Position numbers and translations under genes: made by a program. The notes under the pieces were generated by a model. The model was not told where the DNA came from, made no database searches, and was given only the letters and a program-made list of their open reading frames with translations. A DNA stretch of 32,481 nt, from the NCBI GenBank assembly GCA_903858015.1, contig CAIOGZ010000026.1:1-32481 (forward strand). Direction: 5' to 3'. Shown here one piece after another: positions 14,422 through 21,601 of this stretch (positions are counted from its first letter, which is position 1; each line of letters opens with the position of its first letter). Origin of the DNA: an uncultured cyanobacterium (GTDB taxonomy: Bacteria > Cyanobacteriota > Cyanobacteriia > PCC-6307 > Cyanobiaceae).

Positions 14422-17400
14422 TCAAGGACCAAGAAGGGAGCCTGGGGGGAGGAGACAGCAGGGGCGAACGCCGATATAGGTACTGACGCCGGCCGGGTGG
14501 TCGCAGTACCGGTTGGCGGCGCGGCAGCTGAGAGGAGCGCCGAACCAAGAACCGCCGCGCAGCAGCTTCAGCTCCTTCTGGGCCGTTCCCAGGGCCTCCA
14601 GGGCAGGATCCACCCCCTGCCAAGGCAGGCCAGCGCTGGACCAGCCCTCTGCCGTCGGGTCGGGATGCCACTGGTCGCCGCACCACTCGTACAGCTGACC
14701 GTGCATCTCGGCCAGGCCCCAGCGGTTCACCAGACCAAAGAAGCCCACCGGAACCGGCCGCTGGCGGTAGGCACCCTTGCGGCCTGGGCCATAGGTGTAG
14801 CCGCCGTCGTAATTCGCCCAGCTGGCATCCAGTGTGTCACCGAAGTGGAAGGGTGTACCCGCCCCAGCTCGGCAGGCCGACTCCCACTGGCCCTCGCCTG
14901 GCAGCGCTAGTTGGGGAGAATCCCCCTGCCCCCCCAGCTCGCTCCACTGCTCCAGAAGCCAGCGGTTCAGACGGCCCAGCCATTCCTGGCAGTCGTTCCA
15001 GCTGACGCTGTCCACCGGCAGGCCGCCGGGCTGGGCAAATCGTTCCCAGAGGTCGTCCGGCTTGTAGCTGCCGGTAGTGGTGGAGTTCAGCTCTCTCGCC
15101 ACCTGCGGCAGCTCCACCACCGCCCGCCACTGGGCTTGGCTGATCGGGTGGCGGGCCAGCGCGAACCGCTCCAGCCGCACGCTGCGTTCCGCTTCCACGT
15201 TCACGCCCTTGCAGCCTTCGCGCTGGTTGGCGTACCAGTCGCGGCCCTCCTCCATTTCCGGTGAGCCAATGCCGGCCTCGCCGCCTTCCACCACCACCAG
15301 CTCCAGCTGCTCGCCTCCAGGCAGCGGCAGCCGCCACACCGCTGGCGTCACCACCTCCGTGCGGATGCGCAGGGCCTCGCCCTCCTGCAGGGCGGTGAGG
15401 GTGAGCATCGGCACTCGCATTTCCCGGTCGCTGCCAAGAAGGGGCAGATCCGCAGACGCCGCCAACTGCAACCCCCAGGAGGCTCCCTGGAGCGGCGGCA
15501 GGCGCCGATCGTGCTCAGCCCAGCCCGCCTCGTCCTCCACCAGCAGATCGAGCGCGTCGGCGCGCAGCTGCTGCTCAAGTCGCAGCATCAGCTCCTTGCG
15601 AGCCGTCGCCTGCGTGCCTTCCCGCAGCCCCGCGACCGCAAGCCCCAGGGCCTGCAGCGCCGTGCGGCGCAGCGCACTTGGCGCTTCCCCCGCCTCCGCT
15701 ACCGCCGCCAGCAGCAGCGCGGAGTCCTCTCCCCCAAGGCAAGAGAGGGCAACGGCGGCCGCCTCACGGGCGGTCGAGTCCTGTTGCTCGCTGGCCAGAA
15801 CACGCCCCAGAGCCGCGATCACCCCGCCGTCGCAGCGACGGCGGCGGCAGATCTCTTCTATGGCCTGCAGCCGCACCGGCAGCTCCGGCTCCGAAAGATC
15901 GTCGATCAAACGCTGCAGGCGTCGCTTCTCCCGCTCCTGGAGGATCTCCTCCTGGTTGATCGAGGCCCGCTCCGCCAGCTGCGCCACCAGCTGCGGCGGC
16001 ACCTCCAGCCCCAGCACCGCCCGATCGGCCGCATGCACGGCGCTGTCGTACAAAGCCCGCAGAAATCCCTGAGCCAAAGCTGCCCCCTCACTGCCCGGCG
16101 CCGGCAGGGTCTGGGCCAGAAACTCTTGCCAAGCGTCCCCGCCGGCCCGATCGAGCTGGCGCAACCATCCCAGTGCCGCCAGATAGTCGGCCAGCGGATC
16201 AAGCACCAAGCACAGGCTCTGGCCATCGCGCATGAGCTGCACCAGCATCAACCGGTGCACCAGATACTTCAGCAACTCCCCACCGTTGTTGGGCTGCACG
16301 CTTTGCTCCGATCCCTCGGTGCCGTCCATTTCGGCGCTAGCTCGCGCCAAGGCCGCTAAAGCGATCTGTCGCTGCACCGGTCCCGGCCGAAACAGCTTCG
16401 TCTCACTGCACTGGGACAGATGCTGCAGTGCCCGCACCACGAGCTCCGGGGGCTGCCGCTGCGGCTCATCGATGGCGCCATTGATCTGTCGCACGTAGGT
16501 GAGCATCAATGCCGGTACCGACGCCGGCAACAGGGATTCACCGGTCCCGCGCCGCTCGGCAAGCACCACATCGATATAAAGCTTGGCGAGAAGCACCGTG
16601 ATGGCCTGCTGCTCATCGACAATGCCCGCCGTGATCTCCCGCAAGCGGCTCACCGCCCGCTCGTGCAGGTCAAAATCGAGGGCCTCCTCTGCCCCCTCCA
16701 GCCGCAGGTAATCGCTAAAGAAAGGCCAGAGCCGATCCGCCGTCAGCCGCTGCGGCCGCAAATGCATCATCCCCTTCCCCCCGAAGCTCTCCTCCCGCCG
16801 CGAGGTCACAATCACCCAGGCGGAAGGGAAGTCGTCGGCAGTGGGGAGCAGCCGCCGCCGGCTCTCATCCCCTAGCTCGGAGAAGTGATCGAGGATCACC
16901 AAAAGCCGGCGCCGCTCCAACAGCGCCCGCACCATCGACAGGGTGGGTGGCGGCGTTCCGCGCTCAGGGCCCCGCGGTTCGCTCAGGCTCTGCAAGGAGC
17001 TACGCAGCCGACTGAGCAGCGATTCCTCCCCCTGCAGATCAGCCTCCACCAACACCGGCACCACGGGATATCCGGTGAGCTTCCGCTCCAGCGCCCAGCT
17101 GGCGATCTGCACGGCAAGGCTCGTCTTGCCCACACCGCCCTCGCCGCTGATCAGCACTAATCCCCCCACAACCCCCAGATCCTTGAGACGCTCGGGGGTA
17201 AGTTCGGGCTCCATCCTCGAGCCCACCTGCACCGGCAAGCCCAGATGGTGGCGACGCTGCTGCACCGTGGGGATTTTAAAAAACTCCTTTTCAATCCCGG
17301 TCCGATGCTCCGCCACCCAGGCATCCAGTACCTGCGGGCGCTGCTTGATCGCTTGGATCAACCCAGGTCCTAGAGGCAGTTTGCCTTCCTTAACTCCAGG

Positions 17401-17877
17401 CAGAGGTAAAGGTAGTTGGAATCCCTCATCGGGCAACCGCAGTAGCCAGATAGGGCGCTTCCAGAGCACCAACCGATATGTGATCCAGAGCAGCAACCGA
17501 TATGTGATCCAGAGCAGCAGCAGGCCACTGAAGGTCCCAGACCAGGAATTAATCCAGGGATAAATGTTTTCCAAGCTGCCATTGGGGCGTTCGCGAGGCT
17601 TACCGGAGCTGCTGGCGCTGGCTGGCTTGTCGGCGGGCGGCTGGACAGAAGGCTTGACAGGGGAGGGCTGGACGGAGGTTGGCGGTTGGGTGAGAGGAGC
17701 GCCTGGCTTGACGGGCTGGGATGCACCAGGCGCTCCAGGGTTGCCCTGCCCTACGGCGGGTTCAATCGCTCCTGCCACGGCAAGGGCCAGGAGGGCTCCC
17801 AGTCCATGGGAGAGGCGCAAACCCTGATGTCCTGGGGCTTGGGCCTGATCCACGTTCGGGTAGCGAATGGGGCTCAT
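14422..17877 (-). CDS. DGR target: membrane-anchored NACHT/STAND NTPase with HEAT-like repeats and FGE-type variable domain
   Basis: 1151 aa from ATG 17875-17877; a GTG at 17997 would add 40 Gly/Ala-rich residues. Order of parts: hydrophobic segment about 25-43 (signal or anchor); Pro/Ser-rich linker about 50-100; hydrophobic segment about 117-138 with a duplicated LLWITYRL; NTPase with Walker A GEGGVGKTS (245-253), Walker B LLVILDHF (325-332) and VIVTSRR (355-361); helical region with HEAT-like repeats about 654-745; FGE-sulfatase/C-type-lectin-fold domain from about 845. FGE signatures include VSWNDCQEWL, LPGEGQWESACRAG, GLAEMHGQLYEWCGD and LLRGGSWF. Ten residues in the final 40 differ from the TR-encoded version. 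It is probably a signalling receptor that switches on ligand binding by the diversified C-terminus. The ligand and the effector output are unknown. Confidence 0.9.
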   Translation of the reverse strand: MSPIRYPNVDQAQAPGHQGLRLSHGLGALLALAVAGAIEPAVGQGNPGAPGASQPVKPGAPLTQPPTSVQPSPVKPSVQPPADKPASASSSGKPRERPNGSLENIYPWINSWSGTFSGLLLLWITYRLLLWITYRLVLWKRPIWLLRLPDEGFQLPLPLPGVKEGKLPLGPGLIQAIKQRPQVLDAWVAEHRTGIEKEFFKIPTVQQRRHHLGLPVQVGSRMEPELTPERLKDLGVVGGLVLISGEGGVGKTSLAVQIASWALERKLTGYPVVPVLVEADLQGEESLLSRLRSSLQSLSEPRGPERGTPPPTLSMVRALLERRRLLVILDHFSELGDESRRRLLPTADDFPSAWVIVTSRREESFGGKGMMHLRPQRLTADRLWPFFSDYLRLEGAEEALDFDLHERAVSRLREITAGIVDEQQAITVLLAKLYIDVVLAERRGTGESLLPASVPALMLTYVRQINGAIDEPQRQPPELVVRALQHLSQCSETKLFRPGPVQRQIALAALARASAEMDGTEGSEQSVQPNNGGELLKYLVHRLMLVQLMRDGQSLCLVLDPLADYLAALGWLRQLDRAGGDAWQEFLAQTLPAPGSEGAALAQGFLRALYDSAVHAADRAVLGLEVPPQLVAQLAERASINQEEILQEREKRRLQRLIDDLSEPELPVRLQAIEEICRRRRCDGGVIAALGRVLASEQQDSTAREAAAVALSCLGGEDSALLLAAVAEAGEAPSALRRTALQALGLAVAGLREGTQATARKELMLRLEQQLRADALDLLVEDEAGWAEHDRRLPPLQGASWGLQLAASADLPLLGSDREMRVPMLTLTALQEGEALRIRTEVVTPAVWRLPLPGGEQLELVVVEGGEAGIGSPEMEEGRDWYANQREGCKGVNVEAERSVRLERFALARHPISQAQWRAVVELPQVARELNSTTTGSYKPDDLWERFAQPGGLPVDSVSWNDCQEWLGRLNRWLLEQWSELGGQGDSPQLALPGEGQWESACRAGAGTPFHFGDTLDASWANYDGGYTYGPGRKGAYRQRPVPVGFFGLVNRWGLAEMHGQLYEWCGDQWHPDPTAEGWSSAGLPWQGVDPALEALGTAQKELKLLRGGSWFGAPLSCRAANRYCDHPAGVSTYIGVRPCCLLPPGSLLGP
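14442..14567 (-). repeat. DGR variable repeat (VR)
   Basis: These are the 126 bp at the 3' end of the target gene that align to TR at 12655-12780. The copies differ at 13 sites. In coding-strand terms all are A in TR: seven A-to-G, five A-to-T and one A-to-C. They change ten residues (1113, 1114, 1116, 1117, 1124-1126, 1130, 1132, 1134): N-G, E-A, H-L, N-S, N-Y, S-C, N-D, N-G, N-S and N-Y. No change makes a stop, and TR AAY codons cannot mutate to one. The repeat ends 20 bases before the stop codon. Confidence 0.95.
17471..17518 (-). repeat. Perfect 24-bp tandem duplication in the target gene
   Basis: Two adjacent identical 24-bp units (17471-17494 and 17495-17518) encode a repeated octapeptide LLWITYRL in the second hydrophobic segment of the DGR target. 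Being exact and in frame, it looks recent and may vary in copy number between strains, changing the length of the membrane segment. Confidence 0.9.
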
Positions 17878-17968
17878 TATCGCGAAGCCATTTGCTCTGT
17901 CCGCCCAGGTTCCTCCAGTCCCCTGGGTAGCCTCCCCCGCTGCCCCCACCCCGGCAGCCCCCGCTGCC

Positions 17969-18214
17969 ATGCCCAACCCCAACCCCTGGCTCACCACCGA
18001 GCAGCTCTGCGCCCAGCTTGCGATCAGCCGCTCAACGGAGACTGCCGACGCCTACGTTCTCCTGCACCACGACACCGGCACCGCCCTCTACGCCACCAGC
18101 GCCACCGAGGCCGAGATCCACAGGGCCAATGCCAACCTCAGGCAATCGGGGAACCGCAACCGCTATGTGGCGGCAAGGCACCTGCCGCACCAACGGGGGG
18201 ATGGGCAGAGTTGA
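17969..18214 (+). CDS. Small protein with partial helix-turn-helix start
   Basis: 81 aa, MPNPNPWLTTEQLCAQLAIS onward. The LTTEQLCAQLAISRST stretch resembles the first helices of a MerR/excisionase-type helix-turn-helix, but the usual wing (for example LRQLRLRGVLSPGKHYRR in the gene at 21356) is replaced by ETADAYVLLHHDTGTALYAT. It therefore looks like a fusion or a different fold. It is divergent from the DGR target gene, with 91 bases between the two ATGs, so both promoters may lie in 17878-17968. The function is unknown. Confidence 0.5.
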   Translation: MPNPNPWLTTEQLCAQLAISRSTETADAYVLLHHDTGTALYATSATEAEIHRANANLRQSGNRNRYVAARHLPHQRGDGQS

Positions 18215-18325
18215 GCGCGCGGGGTGACGGGAGCTTTCCCTCACCCCCATCGGCCTGTGGCCTCTAGGCCCCCCATCAGGCCACCTGCGCGTTGCCCCAG
18301 CAGCCCCTCGGCACCACCGCCGTCT

Positions 18326-18613
18326 TCATGCCCGGCCTTGGGGCCAGCTCCTGGGGCTCTGGTGCTTGCGGCTGGTGGTGAGAGCCTTCTCCTGAAGGCT
18401 GACGCTGCGGGCGGTGGCCTCGCCCATGGCTTCCTCGCAGAGCCCCAGGTGGTACAGCACCGGCGAGTTTCCGGTGGGGAACTTGCGGCGCCAGTGCTTG
18501 CCGGGCTTGAGCAGGCCGCTGACACGCCAGCGGGCCAGGGTTTTCTCACTCACTCCGAGGTAGTCGCGGGCGAGGCGGGCGCAGGCCCACATCTGGCTGG
18601 GTTGGGTTTCCAT
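18326..18613 (-). CDS. Helix-turn-helix (excisionase-like) protein
   Basis: 95 aa from ATG 18611-18613 (METQPSQMWACARLARDYLG). It contains ARLARDYLGVSEKTLARWRV then SGLLKPGKHWRRKF, a MerR/Xis-type helix-turn-helix with a basic wing. The same SPGKHYRR-like signature occurs in the gene at 21356, so the two are probably related. It lies on the other side of the tRNA remnant from the integrase. It could be an excisionase or a small DNA-binding regulator. The 18614-18834 spacer upstream holds short repeats and no gene. Confidence 0.65.
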   Translation of the reverse strand: METQPSQMWACARLARDYLGVSEKTLARWRVSGLLKPGKHWRRKFPTGNSPVLYHLGLCEEAMGEATARSVSLQEKALTTSRKHQSPRSWPQGRA

Positions 18614-18756
18614 GGCGATCGATTCAGCAGTGCCCCGGTTGGTGGTGGCAGATCGCATCCGCTGGAGCGGGCCAGAGGAATGCAGGGCAGGCTACCCAGC
18701 CCCTCGGAACGGACAAGCCATCCCTGGTCTGGACAGCTCCCGACCAGCTGCGCCCC

Positions 18757-18817
18757 TGTGCGCAAAACGCCCGTCTGCAGGGGCAACCAAGAGGGTCTTG
18801 CGCACATCTTGCGCACA
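18757..18817. repeat. Three copies of TGTGCGCAA near the attachment site
   Basis: TGTGCGCAA is at 18757-18765 on the plus strand. Its reverse complement TTGCGCACA is at 18798-18806 and 18809-18817, the last two as a perfect tandem of TCTTGCGCACA. They lie between the helix-turn-helix gene and the tRNA scar, a position suited to integrase/excisionase arm sites or to an operator. No binding evidence exists. Confidence 0.45.
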
Positions 18818-18834
18818 TGCCCCCAAGACAGGCC

Positions 18835-18867
18835 AAAAAAGAGGGCCCTCGGTTTAGCCGAGAGCCC
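18835..18867 (-). terminator. Rho-independent terminator after tRNA-Pro
   Basis: On the minus strand a 10-bp stem (GGGCTCTCGG with CCGAGGGCCC, one T-G wobble) and a CTAAA loop are followed by TC and a run of six T (plus-strand A run 18835-18840). It lies 15 bases past the tRNA 3' end and probably belongs to the original tRNA transcription unit. That marks this side as chromosomal. Confidence 0.85.
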
Positions 18868-18882
18868 TTGCTGTGACTGGAA

Positions 18883-18926
18883 TCGGGGCGACAGGATTCG
18901 AACCTGCGACCTAGTGCTCCCAAAGC
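18883..18926 (-). tRNA. 3' fragment of tRNA-Pro(UGG), integration (att) scar
   Basis: On the minus strand TTTGGGA (18918-18924) reads as the anticodon loop with UGG. It is followed by GCACT (stem), a short variable loop, GCAGG-TTCGAAT-CCTGT (T-arm) and CGCCCCG-A (acceptor 3' strand plus discriminator). The 5' half is absent: no CGGGGCG acceptor strand or D-arm lies upstream (18927-18990), and identity stops in the anticodon stem. A tyrosine integrase starts about 185 bases away. This is the classic scar left when an element integrates into a tRNA 3' half and restores the intact gene at its far end, here beyond the right edge of the window. Confidence 0.85.
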
Positions 18927-19053
18927 CCTTGAAATAGAGTCTGTCAGATCGACTGCCGCAGCTGGATTTTACCCCTGAGACCCCTTGCTGTTACTGGCTT
19001 TTAGGCTTGCAGGCTGTGGCCGTCTCTGGCCGAGCGTGCCAAGCTGAAGGGGC

Positions 19054-19077
19054 GATTCTCTTGCAGATTCTCTTGCA
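19054..19077. repeat. Tandem 12-bp direct repeat between att site and integrase
   Basis: GATTCTCTTGCA occurs twice back to back (19054-19065 and 19066-19077), about 130 bases from the tRNA scar and 33 bases before the integrase start. Such repeats are typical of integrase arm-type binding sites or of operators for the int promoter. Confidence 0.6.
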
Positions 19078-19110
19078 AGGGGTGTCGTGTGTGCCTGATT
19101 CCCTGGTGCC

Positions 19111-20388
19111 GTGCCGAAGACCACCCCCGCCCCCCGACAAGCACGAGCAGCGAAAGACCGTGGCTGGGTAGCAGCTCTGCGGCTTTCGTTGACATCAGAC
19201 CTCGGGCCTCGTAGTGGCTGGACTGTGTCAGAAATGCGCGGACGTGTTCTCCTCAATGTCTCCGCTTCAGCCGCGGGGGGTGCCCGTCAGCAGCGGGTGC
19301 TCCCCTTCGATTGGTCCGCATCCGATAGGCAGGCGATTCATACCGCAGTGCTTGCTATCCATGCTGATTTCAATGATGGTGTCCCCCTTGACCTCGCTAT
19401 CGAAACTCATGCGCGAGTTCCTTCAACGGAATCAAGCTCCATTGGAGTCACCGTTAGTGAGGCAATCAATTGGTCACAGCTGATTCAGGGCTTCAAGGAT
19501 CACAAACTGAGTAGTGGAGCCATCAAGCAGAGCACCTGGGATGATATGTATTGGCGGCGAATGTCTGTGATTCTCGATGCCATTGGTGGCAAGCGGCGAC
19601 CGACCTCATCCAAGCAACTTCTGGAGGCCGTGATCGAGTCATGGAAGGACAGACCAGGATCTCGTGGCCGTCAGCTGCAGGTTCAATTCACAGCAGCGCT
19701 TTTGCGTTGGGGCGTCGATTCGGAGCGGCTGCCGTCATCCTGGGCACCCCCACTTGATCTCTCGATCTACGTTGGTCGAAAGCGTGATGAACGAGGAGTC
19801 ACAACTCCGATTGATGTCAGCCACGTGCTCGACCTGGTACAGGCAATATCCGATCCGCGCTGGCGATTGGCGTTTCAGCTGATGGCTGCCTACGGCCTCC
19901 GTCCAGAAGAACTGCAACACCTGGAGATTCAAAAAGGGCAGCTCTGGACGACCTATCAGAAAGTTTCCAGTCGGGGGCGCACCCGCTCAAGAGTCCTGCG
20001 ACTGTTGCCTTGCGACAACTGGGCACAGGAATGGCAGCTCGAGAAAGCATTTCGACCTGACCGTATGCCGCCGATGCGACCAGGTCATGGGGCTGAGGAC
20101 CTTGGGACTTACATGCGGCGTCGACCGCTCTGGCAACAGCTACGGCGGGAGTACGAAGAGAAGGGCGAAAAGCTGGTCCTCTATTCCTGCCGCCATGGTT
20201 ATGCCCACCGCGCTCATGTCACTTGCGAGCTTCCGCCCAAGGTGGTTGCTGCAGCCATGGGTCACTCAGTAGAAACCCACCTGGCTGCCTACAGTCGCTG
20301 GTGCGGGGATGACGTTGTGGATGACGCCTTCGCCAAGGCGGAGCAACGGCTGGCCCATGGCCACCGAGCTCAGAGCTCAGCGGCGTAA
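19111..20388 (+). CDS. int: Tyrosine recombinase/integrase
   Basis: 425 aa from a GTG at 19111. A core-binding helical domain (about 115-210, for example WSQLIQGFKDHKL) precedes the catalytic domain. Active-site residues can be placed: Arg264 in AYGLRPEELQ, Arg361 in YSCRHGYAHR, His384 in MGHSVETH and the nucleophile Tyr394 in LAAYSRW. The first His of the usual HxxR box is Tyr358 here, a tolerated variation. The enzyme would catalyse site-specific integration and excision at the adjacent tRNA-Pro site. The N-terminal roughly 65 residues (WTVSEMRGRVLLNVS and so on) resemble a small arm-binding or AP2-like module. Codon use is less GC-biased than that of its neighbours. Confidence 0.9.
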   Translation: MPKTTPAPRQARAAKDRGWVAALRLSLTSDLGPRSGWTVSEMRGRVLLNVSASAAGGARQQRVLPFDWSASDRQAIHTAVLAIHADFNDGVPLDLAIETHARVPSTESSSIGVTVSEAINWSQLIQGFKDHKLSSGAIKQSTWDDMYWRRMSVILDAIGGKRRPTSSKQLLEAVIESWKDRPGSRGRQLQVQFTAALLRWGVDSERLPSSWAPPLDLSIYVGRKRDERGVTTPIDVSHVLDLVQAISDPRWRLAFQLMAAYGLRPEELQHLEIQKGQLWTTYQKVSSRGRTRSRVLRLLPCDNWAQEWQLEKAFRPDRMPPMRPGHGAEDLGTYMRRRPLWQQLRREYEEKGEKLVLYSCRHGYAHRAHVTCELPPKVVAAAMGHSVETHLAAYSRWCGDDVVDDAFAKAEQRLAHGHRAQSSAA

Positions 20389-20559
20389 TGCCGCAGGGCC
20401 TGCGAGAACCTGCTCAAGCGTTGCCAGATATTCATCGACTGTCTTGGTTGGGTTTCTGAGGCTGGCCCGGGCGCTACTCCATCGCCATGCAGAGGTGGCT
20501 GGCTTGTGAGCTCAGTGGGTCGCGGTGATGGTTGCTCACGCCAGCTGTAGAGAGGCGTC

Positions 20560-20982
20560 TCAGTTCAGCGCCGGCGTCAGGCCCAGGACCTTTGCGGCTT
20601 GCTGCATTCGCATATCGAAGCTGGCCAGCCGGGTGCAGCGGCTGTGCAGCGCTACGGCCAGATGCAAGGCGTCACCGGCCCGTAGACCGAGTGCTGGATC
20701 CTGGAGCAGCTCGGCTGCCTGGCGAAACCGGTCGCGATCGAGCGAGCGCAGTTCCACTCCGCCCTGCAGCAGGCGCTCAAACTGCTCCCCAGCGGCCTGG
20801 CGCGCCGATGAACTGAGGCCGTGATGGCGCTGCTTGATTCCCAGGGCGCTGTGGGTTTCGGTGATCAGCCAGTCGCTGCTGATCAGGGGGTCCCGAGATT
20901 GAGCAAACCAGTCGAGGGCTTGGGCACTGCGTTCTTCCGGGGTGAGCAGAGCGACCACCACGCTGGTGTCGAGATAGATCAT
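20560..20982 (-). CDS. vapC: VapC-family PIN-domain toxin
   Basis: 140 aa from ATG 20980-20982 (MIYLDTSVVVALL). PIN-domain acidic residues are all present: D5 in YLDTS, E42 in LITETHSAL, D104 in LRAGDALHLAVA and D123 in LASFDMRM. VapC toxins are Mg-dependent RNases, often cutting tRNA or rRNA. The gene lies 13 bases after the stop of the antitoxin gene. It is convergent with the integrase, with 171 bases (20389-20559) between them that contain no gene. It probably stabilises the integrated element. Confidence 0.9.
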   Translation of the reverse strand: MIYLDTSVVVALLTPEERSAQALDWFAQSRDPLISSDWLITETHSALGIKQRHHGLSSSARQAAGEQFERLLQGGVELRSLDRDRFRQAAELLQDPALGLRAGDALHLAVALHSRCTRLASFDMRMQQAAKVLGLTPALN

Positions 20983-20995
20983 CGATGGGTGAGCG

Positions 20996-21331
20996 TCACC
21001 AGCGTTCACCGCCGCGGCATTCCTCAATCACCGAAGGGGTGAGCGGCATGGTGGCCTGCAGCTGGCGCAGATCCGTGGCCAGGGCAGAGCGATCCAGCTT
21101 GCGCAGAGGCTCCAGGCTCAGGCGGCCATCAGGACCAACGACGATGTCGATCTGATCGCCTTCCTGCAGTCCGGCCTGACGCAGGCAATCGGCCGGGAGT
21201 CTGACCGCCAGGCTGTTCCCCCAGCGGCGGATCGCCTGCGGGAAGTGCTGGCTGGCGTCAGCTGAGCGATCTTGAGGCCTGGACTGTGTCAAGGAACGCC
21301 TTCGACCGTTCACGGCCACCTGTAGAGACAT
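20996..21331 (-). CDS. vapB: AbrB/MazE-fold antitoxin (VapB-like)
   Basis: 111 aa from the ATG at 21329-21331. The SpoVT-AbrB swapped-hairpin is seen at about 33-78: AIRRWGNSLAVRLPADCLRQ, GLQEGDQIDIVV, and GRLSLEPL. The C-terminal tail (about 80-111) would wrap the VapC toxin. The first 32 residues have no counterpart in typical antitoxins, which start right at the AbrB domain, so a later non-ATG start is possible. A palindrome covers the annotated start codon (21322-21339), consistent with autoregulation by the VapBC complex. Confidence 0.85.
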   Translation of the reverse strand: MSLQVAVNGRRRSLTQSRPQDRSADASQHFPQAIRRWGNSLAVRLPADCLRQAGLQEGDQIDIVVGPDGRLSLEPLRKLDRSALATDLRQLQATMPLTPSVIEECRGGERW

Positions 21332-21339
21332 GACTCTAC
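21322..21339. promoter_or_regulatory. Palindromic operator candidate for vapBC
   Basis: GTAGAG-acatga-CTCTAC is an 18-bp dyad with perfect 6-bp arms and a CATG centre, sitting over the vapB ATG. AbrB-type antitoxins bind such symmetric sites to repress their own operon. The half-site CTGTAGAGA (21320-21328) recurs at 20544-20552, just beyond the 3' end of vapC. Confidence 0.5.
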
Positions 21340-21355
21340 GTCCGCTTTATGGATT

Positions 21356-21601
21356 TCAGTGCTGCAGATGCCGCCGACTCCACCCCGTGATGGTGGCCTC
21401 CACGTTTTCCAGATGCCACTGCAGGGGGCCCCGGCCCTGGGTGCAGCCCCAGCGGCGGTAGTGCTTGCCTGGGGATAGCACCCCCCGGAGCCGCAGCTGG
21501 CGGAGGGTTTCGCGGCTCATCCCCAGAGCAGCGCAGGCTTCTGCCGTTGTGACCCAAACGCGGTGACGTCCGGATGGGGGTGGGGTCGTCTGGTTCTCCA
21601 T
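21356..21601 (-). CDS. Small helix-turn-helix DNA-binding protein
   Basis: 81 aa from ATG 21599-21601. WVTTAEACAALGMSRETLRQ and LRLRGVLSPGKHYRRWG form a MerR/Xis-type helix-turn-helix with a basic wing. It is related in signature to the gene at 18326. The ATG overlaps the stop of the antirepressor gene by one base (TGATG), so the two are translationally coupled in the element's minus-strand operon. It is likely a phage-type regulator or excisionase. Confidence 0.75.
   Translation of the reverse strand: MENQTTPPPSGRHRVWVTTAEACAALGMSRETLRQLRLRGVLSPGKHYRRWGCTQGRGPLQWHLENVEATITGWSRRHLQH

Noticed and set aside
17878..17997. GTG start giving the DGR target 40 extra residues
   Set aside because: The extra stretch is Gly/Ala low complexity, overlaps the divergent gene at 17969, and the ATG at 17877 directly precedes a plausible signal/anchor sequence.
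18224..18937. 237-residue plus-strand frame across the tRNA remnant
   Set aside because: It runs antisense to a helix-turn-helix gene, through a terminator and the tRNA fragment; not coding.
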